Positions 1 through 8,701 of a stretch of 33,795 nucleotides of DNA are shown one piece after another. Origin of the DNA: Bacteroidota bacterium (GTDB lineage Bacteria > Bacteroidota > Bacteroidia > Chitinophagales > Chitinophagaceae); contig JAPLEL010000103.1 of NCBI GenBank assembly GCA_026391415.1, positions 1 to 33,795 on the forward strand, read 5' to 3'. A model generated the notes under the pieces. The model worked only from the letters and a program-made list of their open reading frames with translations, did not search any database and was not told the DNA's origin. How positions within the stretch are numbered: the first letter of the stretch is position 1; each line of letters opens with the position of its first letter. Position numbers and translations under genes: made by a program.

Positions 1-988
1 GTCGCACAATATAATCGAGGTGGTCTATTAATAAACCCAAAGAAGGCCTTGCACTAATTACTTCTGAGCGGTATTTCTCGGTAAGCATTGTAACAGCATA
101 ATCTTTTTGCACCCCTAATTTTATTAAAGAATCAATTTCTGATGTATGCTTTTTTGTAAATAGGGATTCTTTTTTAATAAAACTACTATCAACAAATCCA
201 GAATAAAAATTAATATCAATAACACCACCATTTTTACCTACTGCAATTATTTGTTCGTCTTTTAAGTTTCTAAAAATTGGGCACAACGCATAGGCATTGC
301 TATGAGATACAATAACGGGCTTTGTACTTGTTTGAATTGCATCCCAGAATGTTTGCTCACCAGTATGCGAAAGATCTACTAGTATTCCCAAACTATTCAT
401 GCGTTTTACAACTTCTTTACCAAAATCTGTTAGTCCTTTGTGTGCATGGCTTAGGCTATCTTTTTTGGTTGTTTCATCAAAGGCTGAAGTAGCCCATGAA
501 GTTGAATTATTCCAAGTAAGTGTCATATACCTTACCCCTCTTTCATAAAATTTATTGAGGTTATTTAAGTCATTCGCCATCATATGTCCACCTTCTACGC
601 CAAACATAGCTGCTAATTGATGTTTGCGAACGGCGCGCACTAATTCCTTGTGATTTTTAACTAGTACGATTTTGTTGGGGTTTCTTGCTACAACCGCGTC
701 TAGGGTATCCATCTCTCGATTGGCCCATGCAAATGGATTCAGTTTTGTTCCATCGCACCATACAGAAAATATTTGTACATCCACTCCAGCTTCTTTGAAT
801 CGATTCAAATCTGAATGTGTTTTACCTTTTAAATTATCATCCATTGATAATTTCTTTTCTATACATGCAGTAAGTATATCATTGTGTGAATCAGCAAAAA
901 CTGCATTCTGATGAATCTTTAAATAGTTGCTTTGTGCATTTCCTAAAAAAGAAAAACTGAGCGAAATTATTATTGCCAACTTTTTCAT
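1..988 (-). CDS. Membrane dipeptidase, peptidase family M19 (C-terminus cut by the window edge)
   Basis: Not in the ORF track because the frame is open at the left edge. Reading the minus strand from ATG at 986-988 gives MKKLAIIISLSFSFLGNAQSNYLKIHQNAVFADSHNDILTAC..., then HSDLNRFKEAGVDVQIFSVW, LTWNNSTSWATSA, VDLSHTGEQTFWD and SARPSLGLLIDHLDYIVR. Signal peptide and HxD metal motif are present. Confidence 0.88.
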   Translation of the reverse strand, partial: MKKLAIIISLSFSFLGNAQSNYLKIHQNAVFADSHNDILTACIEKKLSMDDNLKGKTHSDLNRFKEAGVDVQIFSVWCDGTKLNPFAWANREMDTLDAVVARNPNKIVLVKNHKELVRAVRKHQLAAMFGVEGGHMMANDLNNLNKFYERGVRYMTLTWNNSTSWATSAFDETTKKDSLSHAHKGLTDFGKEVVKRMNSLGILVDLSHTGEQTFWDAIQTSTKPVIVSHSNAYALCPIFRNLKDEQIIAVGKNGGVIDINFYSGFVDSSFIKKESLFTKKHTSEIDSLIKLGVQKDYAVTMLTEKYRSEVISARPSLGLLIDHLDYIVR

Positions 989-1007
989 ACGACTTATTTT
1001 CATCAAA

Positions 1008-2573
1008 TTAGTGATAAGTATTTTTTAAAACCATTCCATTTCTACTGCCATTGTGAACCCCATCATTAACAGTAATTTTTCCATTCACTATTACATATTT
1101 AAATCCTGTAGAATACTGGTGTGGCTTGTTATAGGTTGATTGGTCTTGCACTGTTTTTTCATCAAACACTACAATGTCTGCGGCAAATCCTTCGCGCAAA
1201 ATTCCGCGGTCTTTTAATTGAAATTTTTGTGCAGGTAATGAAGTCATGCGCCTAATAGCTTCTTCTAATGAAATGATTTTTTCGTCTCGAACGTATTTTG
1301 ATAATACCCTAGCATTGGTGCCATATCCCCTTGGATGTGGATTGCCTGAACCAAATACACGAATACTCGCATCGCTTGCAAACATATTAAATGGATATTG
1401 CATAATATTGGCAACATCTTTATCACTCATGCCATGAAACACCATGCCAGCGCCACCTTGCTCCATCATTTCAATAATGGTGGTTGCTTCTTCTTTAGCA
1501 GTATGCGGTTTGCCCTTTAATAAATTCACTTCTTCAATGCTTTTGCCATTGTAGCTACTATCAGCTTTAAAAGAGGCAACAACTGGGTAGCTAAAATGTT
1601 TCAATTTTCTTTTTTGAAGTTTCTTTAGCATGTATGCCACCGCTTCTTTTCTAATACTTGTTCTTGCTAGTCTTGCTTTAATAGAATCTTCTCCATCAGC
1701 CAAAATCCAATCCGGAATTAAGGTGCTTAAAGAAGTACTACTGGCTGTATAAGGATATTGGTCAATGGTTACATCTAATCCTTCAGACCTTGCTTTAATA
1801 ATCATGGGAATGGTTTCTTTACTACGCCCCCAATTTTGCTGGCCACTTAATTTAAAATGCGATATCTCTACAGGAATATTTGCTTCTCTACCTATATGCA
1901 ATGCTTCTTCAATGGCTTGGGTTACACTATCTGCTTCGTCGCGCATATGGCTGGCATAAACGCCGTGGTGTGCTGCTGCAATTTTTGCGAGTCGTACAAT
2001 TTCAGTTGTTTTAGAATAAGTGCCAGGAATATAAATTAGTCCGGTAGACAATCCTACGGCACCGTCATTCATAGCTTTTTCAACAATCGATTCCATTCGT
2101 TGTAATTCTGCTTCTGAAGGATCTCTATTGGCAGAGCCCATTACTGCTTTTCTAACATCGTTGTGGCCAATTAAAGAGGCGGTATTTATAGAAAGATGCA
2201 AACTGTCAATCATTGAAAAATATCGGCCTAAATTGGTTTCAGAAAGGCCACAGTTACCAGTAACAACACTAGTTACCCCATCGTAAATAAAATTAGTAGC
2301 TGTTGGATTTTTACGCTCATCACCTTCAATATGTGTGTGAACGTCTATAAATCCAGGCGACACTATTAAGCCAGTTGCATTAAGGGTTGTTGTTGCTTTC
2401 CAGGCATTTAAAGCGCCGATTTTAATGATTTTTCCATCTTTTACAGCAATATCAGCATAAAACCAAGAATTACCAGTGCCATCTAAAATTTTGCCATTTT
2501 TAATGATTAAATCGGCTTGCTGTGCTTTGACAGCGCTTGAAATGAGTAGAAAAATTGCAATTAACTGTTTCAT
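1008..2573 (-). CDS. N-acyl-D-amino-acid deacylase / D-aminoacylase, amidohydrolase superfamily, secreted
   Basis: 521 aa with signal peptide (MKQLIAIFLLISSAVKAQ); ADLIIKNGKILDGTGNSWFYADIAVKDGKIIKIG, VSPGFIDVHTHIEGD, VTSVVTGNCG, GLSTGLIYIPGTYS, ASDASI and C-terminal GILREGFAADIVVFD. Confidence 0.88.
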   Translation of the reverse strand: MKQLIAIFLLISSAVKAQQADLIIKNGKILDGTGNSWFYADIAVKDGKIIKIGALNAWKATTTLNATGLIVSPGFIDVHTHIEGDERKNPTATNFIYDGVTSVVTGNCGLSETNLGRYFSMIDSLHLSINTASLIGHNDVRKAVMGSANRDPSEAELQRMESIVEKAMNDGAVGLSTGLIYIPGTYSKTTEIVRLAKIAAAHHGVYASHMRDEADSVTQAIEEALHIGREANIPVEISHFKLSGQQNWGRSKETIPMIIKARSEGLDVTIDQYPYTASSTSLSTLIPDWILADGEDSIKARLARTSIRKEAVAYMLKKLQKRKLKHFSYPVVASFKADSSYNGKSIEEVNLLKGKPHTAKEEATTIIEMMEQGGAGMVFHGMSDKDVANIMQYPFNMFASDASIRVFGSGNPHPRGYGTNARVLSKYVRDEKIISLEEAIRRMTSLPAQKFQLKDRGILREGFAADIVVFDEKTVQDQSTYNKPHQYSTGFKYVIVNGKITVNDGVHNGSRNGMVLKNTYH

Positions 2574-2676
2574 TGGTTGTATGGATATTGCCCGTTAATA
2601 TAAAGAAGCTCCAATTTAGGATGAAATTTTGAGCCTATGGTTAAATTTTCCAGATCCTTGGTCTATTGTAATGCCG

Positions 2677-2684
2677 TACTTTTG
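2677..2684 (+). promoter_or_regulatory. Candidate Bacteroidota -7 element (TACTTTTG) upstream of prfA
   Basis: Matches TAnnTTTG, 23 nt before the ATG; TTG at 2658-2660 is a possible -33 element with slightly short spacing. Confidence 0.4.
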
Positions 2685-2707
2685 CAAATTGAAAATTTAA
2701 ACAGGAT

Positions 2708-3769
2708 ATGTTAGACAAGCTCGATGCCATTAAAGCCAGGTTTCACCAAGTGGGGATAGCCCTTACCAACCCTGAGATTATTAATAACCAAAAAGAATAC
2801 GGTGCTTATAGTAAAGAATACCGTTCTCTAGAAAAAATAGTTGCGCCTTACGAAACATATAAAAGGGTTTTAACCGATTATGATTTTGCCAAAGAAAGTT
2901 TAAATGGAAGTGACGAAGAGATGCGTGAATTGGCCAAAATGGAATTGCCCGAAATTGAATCTAAAAAAGAGCAATTAGAAAAAGAATTAACCAAACTATT
3001 AATTCCAAAAGATCCTCAAGACGATAAAAATGCCATCATTGAAATTCGTGCTGGAACCGGTGGCGACGAAGCGAGCTTATTTGCTGGCGATTTATTAGGA
3101 ATGTACCTACGTTATTGTGCTAAAAAAGGTTGGAAAACAAGTGTGGTAAGCGAAAGCGAAGGAACAGTAGGTGGGTATAAAGAGGTAATAGTAGAAGTAA
3201 CTGGCGAAGATGTGTACGGCACTTTAAAATTCGAAAGCGGCGTGCATCGTGTGCAACGCGTTCCTAATACCGAAACACAAGGAAGGGTGCATACTTCAGC
3301 AGCAACTGTTGCAGTAATGCCCGAAGCCGAAGAAGTAGACTTTGAATTGAAAGAAAGCGATGTAAAAATGGAAACTGCCCGAAGTGGAGGTGCCGGTGGA
3401 CAAAACGTAAACAAAGTAGAAACAAAAGTATTCCTTACCCATATTCCAACAGGTGTAGTAGTGGTTTGTCAAACTGAGCGTTCTCAGTTAGGTAACCGCG
3501 AAAAAGCCATGACTATGTTGCGTACTAAATTATACGAAGAAGAGGTACGCAAACACGAAGACGAAATTTCTCGACAACGTAAAACATTGGTAAGTACGGG
3601 CGATAGAAGTGCCAAAATAAGAACCTATAATTGGCCACAGGGAAGGGTTACAGACCATCGTATTGGTTTAACATCTTATAATTTAGACGCTGTAATTGGC
3701 GGCGAAATTGAAGACTTTGTTGAAGCACTACAAATGGCAGAGAATGCAGAAAAAATGTTGCACCAATAA
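2708..3769 (+). CDS. prfA: Peptide chain release factor 1
   Basis: 353 aa; GGQ motif in [18 protein letters not shown]1-type PxT in [44 protein letters not shown], and C-terminal [20 protein letters not shown]. Confidence 0.96.
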   Translation: MLDKLDAIKARFHQVGIALTNPEIINNQKEYGAYSKEYRSLEKIVAPYETYKRVLTDYDFAKESLNGSDEEMRELAKMELPEIESKKEQLEKELTKLLIPKDPQDDKNAIIEIRAGTGGDEASLFAGDLLGMYLRYCAKKGWKTSVVSESEGTVGGYKEVIVEVTGEDVYGTLKFESGVHRVQRVPNTETQGRVHTSAATVAVMPEAEEVDFELKESDVKMETARSGGAGGQNVNKVETKVFLTHIPTGVVVVCQTERSQLGNREKAMTMLRTKLYEEEVRKHEDEISRQRKTLVSTGDRSAKIRTYNWPQGRVTDHRIGLTSYNLDAVIGGEIEDFVEALQMAENAEKMLHQ

Positions 3770-3778
3770 GTTGAAGGC

Positions 3779-4819
3779 TTAGTTGTTTTTTGCGCTATCT
3801 TCTTGTGCTTTCAATTTAAGTTCCCAAGCCCAAGCGGTTTTCATCATGTCGGTGAGATTGTATTCAATTGTCCAGCCTAGTTGCGATACAGCGGCATCGT
3901 TATTGGCAAAAATAGCTACCACATCACCCGGACGTCTTGCAGTAATTTCGTAGTTTAAAGCAACCCCACTTACTTCTTGAAAACTTTGTATGGCTTCTAA
4001 AACAGTTACGCCAATACCGGTTCCCAAATTAAAAATATCACAGGCAGTTTTATTTTTTTCTTGCGCTAAATATTGAATGGCTAAAGTATGTGCACGTGCA
4101 ATATCGCAAACATGAATATAATCGCGAATGCAACTTCCATCACGGGTATCATAATCATTACCAAACACTTTCATCTTTGGCAATTTACCAATAGCTGTTT
4201 GTGTAATTGCAGGCACTAAATTTTGTGGTCTACCAATTGGCAATTCGCCAATAGCTGCACTAGGATGAGCGCCTACTGGATTAAAGTAGCGTAATAAAAT
4301 AGTATTGCAGCCACCATTTTTTGTAAAATCTTGTAATATTTCTTCACCCATTTGCTTGGTTGCACCATAAGGTGATTCTGCTTTTTTTATGGGCGATAAT
4401 TCTGTAACTGGAATTGCATCGGGGCTACCATATACGGTACAAGAAGAAGAAAAAACAAAATTAGGAATGCTAAATTCTTCTACGCATTTTAGCAAATTTA
4501 TGAGTGAAAACAAATTGTTTTCGTAGTATAATATAGGCGCATTTACCGATTCTCCAACTGCTTTGTAAGCGGCAAAATGTATAATGCCAGCAATATCTGT
4601 ATTCTCTTGAAACACAGCCTGGGTTTCTTCGAAATTCTTTAAGTCTACTAAATAATTTTTTACTTTTTTTCCTGTGATTTGCTCAATTCCTGCAATAGAA
4701 AAACTAGAAGAACGAGAATTGTCGTCAATTGATATTACCTCGTAACCATGGTTTAATAAATCAACTATTGTATGAGATCCAATATATCCGCAACCTCCTG
4801 TAACTAATATTTTTTGCAT
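3779..4819 (-). CDS. galE: UDP-glucose 4-epimerase
   Basis: 346 aa SDR; ILVTGGCGYIGSHTIVDLL, SSSCTVYG, SPYGATKQMGEEIL, RYFNPVGAHPS, RDGSCIRDYIHVCDIARAH. Confidence 0.95.
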   Translation of the reverse strand: MQKILVTGGCGYIGSHTIVDLLNHGYEVISIDDNSRSSSFSIAGIEQITGKKVKNYLVDLKNFEETQAVFQENTDIAGIIHFAAYKAVGESVNAPILYYENNLFSLINLLKCVEEFSIPNFVFSSSCTVYGSPDAIPVTELSPIKKAESPYGATKQMGEEILQDFTKNGGCNTILLRYFNPVGAHPSAAIGELPIGRPQNLVPAITQTAIGKLPKMKVFGNDYDTRDGSCIRDYIHVCDIARAHTLAIQYLAQEKNKTACDIFNLGTGIGVTVLEAIQSFQEVSGVALNYEITARRPGDVVAIFANNDAAVSQLGWTIEYNLTDMMKTAWAWELKLKAQEDSAKNN

Positions 4820-4881
4820 AGGGTATAAATATCCTGCAATATTAATTCAAGTAATTCAACAAGCGGCTAATCAACCAAATA

Positions 4882-5922
4882 TTAAATGAATAATTTCAGA
4901 ATATAAAAGATGGTAGCAGCTAAAATAGCCGAAATAGGGATGGTTAAAATCCAAGCCCACAATAGGTTAATGGTTACACCCCAACGTACTGCACTAAGTC
5001 TTTTGGTAGCACCTACGCCTATAATTGAACCAGTTATTGTATGTGTAGTAGAAACTGGAATTTTAAAATGCTCGGTTAAAAATAAGGTAATAGCGCCTGC
5101 GGTTTCTGCGGCAACACCTTCTAATGGGGTTACTTTGGTAATTTTGGTACCCATTGTTTTTACAATTTTCCATCCACCACTCATAGTACCAAGGCCAATA
5201 CACAAGAAACTTGTAAATGGCACCCATCCGTATTGTTCTACAAATTGGTTAAAATTCATATGAACCCCTAGCGTTCCTTGGTAGTAAATCATAGCCGCAC
5301 CAATAATTCCCATTACTTTTTGGGCATCATTACCACCGTGTCCAATACTAAAAGCTGCTGAAGAAACTAACTGTAAACGTTTAAACCAATTCTCTGCTTT
5401 ATAAGGGTTCGATCGCTTACATATATGCACAATTAGTATCGTGATAAAAAATGCAATAATCATTCCTATTAATGGTGCTAAGAAAATAAATAAGAAAGTA
5501 GGAATAACTTTTACGTAGTTAATAACGTGGTGGTCTAAATGACTAAATCCTTTTGCATTGGCAATTGCCGCGCCAATAAATCCACCCATCAAAGTATGAG
5601 AAGAACTAGACGGAATACCAAACCACCAAGTAATTAAATTCCAAATAATAGCAGCAACAATTCCTGCCAACAAAACTTGTAAAGTAATAAATTCAGGGTT
5701 AACCCATTTTGCAACCGTATTACCAATTCCAAATTCTTTGAATATATATTTTGATATAAAGAATGCAGCAAAATTAAACATAGCTGCCCATAAAACTGCT
5801 TGAAAAGGAGTTAGTACTTTAGTGGAAACTATTGTGGCTATTGAGTTTGCCGCATCATGGAATCCATTGATAAAATCAAAAACAAAAGCAAGTACTATAA
5901 TAACAATAAGTAAAGTAAACAT
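4882..5922 (-). CDS. Inorganic phosphate transporter, PiT family
   Basis: 346 aa polytopic; FDFINGFHDAANSIATIVSTKVLTP, GIPSSSSHTLMGGFIGAAIA, FSIGHGGNDAQKVMGII, PVSTTHTITGSIIGVGA. Confidence 0.94.
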   Translation of the reverse strand: MFTLLIVIIVLAFVFDFINGFHDAANSIATIVSTKVLTPFQAVLWAAMFNFAAFFISKYIFKEFGIGNTVAKWVNPEFITLQVLLAGIVAAIIWNLITWWFGIPSSSSHTLMGGFIGAAIANAKGFSHLDHHVINYVKVIPTFLFIFLAPLIGMIIAFFITILIVHICKRSNPYKAENWFKRLQLVSSAAFSIGHGGNDAQKVMGIIGAAMIYYQGTLGVHMNFNQFVEQYGWVPFTSFLCIGLGTMSGGWKIVKTMGTKITKVTPLEGVAAETAGAITLFLTEHFKIPVSTTHTITGSIIGVGATKRLSAVRWGVTINLLWAWILTIPISAILAATIFYILKLFI

Positions 5923-5994
5923 AAGCAGTTTTTTTTAGCTTGTCATTTTGGTTGGCAATAAACGCTTTCCATTAATGCAACAGTGGTCTACTGT

Positions 5995-6642
5995 TTATGC
6001 GTATTTAATAATGATTGATTCTATTACATTTGCAGCATCTTCGCATTTATCTGTAGCAATTTCCATTACTTGATAAATCTCTCTTTTCTTAATCACTTCT
6101 TTAAAATCATTCTCTGTTTGAAACAAAATTTCAATGCTCATATCAAATACATCATCGGCTTGATTTTCAATGCTATTTACTTTAACCATTGCTTCAGTCA
6201 TGGCACGCAAATTATTCATATCGCGCAAGCCAAATACTGCTTTTTTAATTTCAATGGTACCTTGCAAAATAAGGTCAGCCATTTTTTGGATACCTGTATC
6301 ATTAGGGTTTACATTATAGAAATTAATCTTTTTAGAACAAGCGTAAATATAGTCGGCAATATCATCTAAGGCAGAAGCCAAATAGTGAATATCTTCTCTG
6401 TCAAAAGGAGTAATAAAATTTCTTCCTAATTCAGTAAAAATGCGGTGTGTATTATCGTCATTTTTGTGCTCTAGGTCTTCAATTTGGGCAAGGTATGATA
6501 CGCGTTTGTCTGCATCAGACTCGCATACCATTTCTTTGAGTTTAATACCCATTTCGTGGACTTTTTCGGCTACATCTTCAAATAGCTCGTAGAAAACTTT
6601 GTTTTTTGGCATGAAAAATTTGCCGAAAGAGTTGATACCCAT
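5995..6642 (-). CDS. DUF47 family (PhoU-like) protein, likely PiT accessory
   Basis: 215 aa helical; FFMPKNKVFYELFEDVAEKVHEMG, EHKNDDNTHRIFTELGRNFITPFDREDIHYLASALDDIADYIY, IEILFQTE..KREIYQVMEIATDKCEDAANVIESIIIKYA; directly upstream of PiT. Confidence 0.9.
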   Translation of the reverse strand: MGINSFGKFFMPKNKVFYELFEDVAEKVHEMGIKLKEMVCESDADKRVSYLAQIEDLEHKNDDNTHRIFTELGRNFITPFDREDIHYLASALDDIADYIYACSKKINFYNVNPNDTGIQKMADLILQGTIEIKKAVFGLRDMNNLRAMTEAMVKVNSIENQADDVFDMSIEILFQTENDFKEVIKKREIYQVMEIATDKCEDAANVIESIIIKYA

Positions 6643-6659
6643 GGTTTATGTATTTGGTG

Positions 6660-6667
6660 CAAAAATA
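6660..6667 (-). promoter_or_regulatory. Candidate -7 element (TATTTTTG on minus strand) for the DUF47-PiT genes
   Basis: Plus-strand CAAAAATA is the complement of TAnnTTTG; 17 nt upstream of the DUF47 ATG. Confidence 0.35.
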
Positions 6668-6692
6668 GGTTGATGGTTATTCGTGTAAGCAG

Positions 6693-6720
6693 ATAACAAT
6701 AAGTTAACAATAAGGTAATA
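6693..6720. promoter_or_regulatory. Direct hexamer repeats at 11-bp period (ATAACA-N5-TTAACA-N5-GTAATA), candidate PhoB/PhoP-type box
   Basis: Sequence ATAACAATAAGTTAACAATAAGGTAATA, between the histidine kinase and DUF47; the 10-mer TAACAATAAG is perfectly repeated at 6694-6703 and 6705-6714. Confidence 0.4.
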
Positions 6721-6756
6721 TAAGCCCAAAAACAATAGTCTTAAACGACCATTGAA

Positions 6757-7806
6757 TTAATCTTTTTTCTTCTCTAAAGTGAACCCAATGGTGGTTCCTA
6801 CGTCTAACTTACTTCTCACATGCATGATTTCGCTGTGCACTTCTATAATATGCTTGCAAATAGCCAAGCCTAAGCCAGTACCCCCCACATTCCTGCTTCT
6901 GCCTCTGTCTGTTCTGTAAAAACGCTCAAAAATTCTTGGCAAATGCTCTTCTCCAATGCCAATTCCGTCATCACTAAACTCTACTAGCACGTGTTTTTCG
7001 TCAGTTTTATAGATACTCGCTACAATACTGCCGTCTTGTTTTCCGTATTTGGTGGCATTCTCAATTAAATTATTAATTACCTGCCTAATTTTTTCTTTAT
7101 CGGCATAAACACTTATTGGAGCTTCGCATCCGCTTTTAATAGAGGTTCGAATATTTTTTGCGGAGGTTTTAATAGATAAAGTTTCAAACACTTCTTTTAT
7201 TAAATCTTGTATAATAAACTGTGCTTTATATAGAGGTTGTTCGCCGCTTTCTAATCTAGTAATTTCGTCTAAATCTTCGGCTAGGTTTACCATTCGGTCT
7301 ACATTTTTAGCGGCGTTTTCTAAAAAACGTCTGCTGAGTTCTGGGTTGTCTATAGCCCCGCCTAGTAAGGTGTCTACATAACCTTGAATGGCAAAAATGG
7401 GGGTTTTAAATTCGTGCGATAAGTTTTGTAAAAATTCTTTTCTATAGGCCTCATTATCTTTTAATAGTTCAATTTCAGCCTTGCGTTGTTCTGCCCATTT
7501 TTCTACATCAGCTCTTACTTCATCAATGCTTTTTTGGGGTAAAATGTATTTGTAATAGGTCTCTTCTCTTTTATTGGCTTTTGTTTGGTAGATGAACTTA
7601 TAAATCAGTTTAATTTTTCGATAGATAAACCATTCAAGTACAAATTGTATTAAAAAATAGCTAAGTCCAAAGCTAATTACCAATACCCAAATTGCTGCCA
7701 CCCAATTGGCTCTAAGAATGCCAAATATTACTGCGTTGGGAATGGCCAAAGCCAATGCTGTAAAGGTAGAAAGTTGTTTGGGAGAAAAGTTTTTTGGATT
7801 TAACAT
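6757..7806 (-). CDS. Sensor histidine kinase (PhoR-like)
   Basis: 349 aa; two N-terminal TM segments; H-box LQNLSHEFKTPIFAIQGYVDTLL, N-box NLIENATKYG, G1 DDGIGIGEEHLPRIFERFYRTDRGRSRNVGGTGLGLAICKHI. Confidence 0.93.
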   Translation of the reverse strand: MLNPKNFSPKQLSTFTALALAIPNAVIFGILRANWVAAIWVLVISFGLSYFLIQFVLEWFIYRKIKLIYKFIYQTKANKREETYYKYILPQKSIDEVRADVEKWAEQRKAEIELLKDNEAYRKEFLQNLSHEFKTPIFAIQGYVDTLLGGAIDNPELSRRFLENAAKNVDRMVNLAEDLDEITRLESGEQPLYKAQFIIQDLIKEVFETLSIKTSAKNIRTSIKSGCEAPISVYADKEKIRQVINNLIENATKYGKQDGSIVASIYKTDEKHVLVEFSDDGIGIGEEHLPRIFERFYRTDRGRSRNVGGTGLGLAICKHIIEVHSEIMHVRSKLDVGTTIGFTLEKKKD

Positions 7807-7879
7807 GGGTTAATTTCAAACAGGCTTGTATCCATTTATTAGCAAGATAAATCATTGAAATGGAAAAGCCACTTTGAAT

Positions 7880-8584
7880 TTATAGATCAAATTTATACCC
7901 AACCCCTTTAACAGTTGTAATACAGTCAATGCCCATTTTTTGGCGAATTTTACGAATGTGTACATCAATAGTTCGGTCGCCCACTATTACTTCATTACCC
8001 CAAACCTGCGATAAAATTTCGTTGCGTAGAAAAACCCTACCTGGTCTTGATGCCAATAGATGTAATAATTCAAACTCCTTTTTTGCCAATACCACATCAT
8101 TTCCGTCAACCGTTACCATAAACTTTACTGGATCGATATTAATATTATCTATAACTATTGTTTTGCTATCGCTTGCATGATTATTGGCCCTTCTAAACAA
8201 AGCATTCACGCGGCTAATAAGCACTTTTGGGCTAATTGGCTTATTTACATAATCATCTGCACCTATTTCTAATCCTTTAATTTGAGAGGCTTCATCACTT
8301 AAAGCAGTTAAAAAAATGATCAAGGTTTTTTCGAACGTTGGCTGTGTTCGTAAAATAGCGCAAACCTCTGTACCTGTTTTTTTAGGCATCATAATGTCTA
8401 AAATGATCAGGTCTGGATTTAGTTTTTTAGCTTGTTCTATTGCCTCATTGCCATCTTTGGCAGTAAATACCTCGTATCCTTCTTTTGTAAGATTATAACC
8501 TACAATTTCTAGGATATCCGGTTCGTCGTCTGCAATTAATATTTTCTTAGATTTACCTTCCATGTTAACAGTAAGTTTACACAA
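7880..8584 (-). CDS. Response regulator, OmpR/PhoB family (likely start ATG at 8563)
   Basis: KKILIADDEPDILEIVGYNL, DLIILDIMMPKKTG, K in DDYVNKPISP, C-terminal winged helix GNEVIVGDRTIDVHIRKIRQKMG...TVKGVGYKFD. Internal ATG at 8563 (MEGKSKKIL) gives the usual N-terminus. Confidence 0.94.
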   Translation of the reverse strand: MCKLTVNMEGKSKKILIADDEPDILEIVGYNLTKEGYEVFTAKDGNEAIEQAKKLNPDLIILDIMMPKKTGTEVCAILRTQPTFEKTLIIFLTALSDEASQIKGLEIGADDYVNKPISPKVLISRVNALFRRANNHASDSKTIVIDNINIDPVKFMVTVDGNDVVLAKKEFELLHLLASRPGRVFLRNEILSQVWGNEVIVGDRTIDVHIRKIRQKMGIDCITTVKGVGYKFDL

Positions 8585-8589
8585 ACTTA
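8582..8589 (-). promoter_or_regulatory. Candidate -7 element (TAAGTTTG on minus strand) for the response regulator gene
   Basis: Plus-strand CAAACTTA; 18 nt upstream of the likely ATG at 8563. Confidence 0.35.
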
Positions 8590-8701
8590 ATTTTAATGAT
8601 TGGCAATTTGGGTATTTATCCTTATTATGTTATTGTTAACTGTTTAAATAGGCCTTCCTGCATTTTGAGGTGAAATGGTAGTATTTTTGGCTGATACTAA
8701 T

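Noticed and set aside
672-911. Short ORFs antisense to clear genes (for example 672-911, 1246-1437, 1765-1959, 3112-3414, 4910-5263, 6070-6369, 7929-8180, 18026-18382, 19061-19447, 24164-24457, 28427-28666, 33443-33691)
   Set aside because: All lie opposite strongly supported coding regions, with no domain signals; typical spurious ORFs.
5979-5995. AACAGT-GGTCT-ACTGTT hairpin between DUF47 and PiT
   Set aside because: Only 6-bp arms and no T-tract on the minus strand; too weak to call a terminator or regulatory structure.
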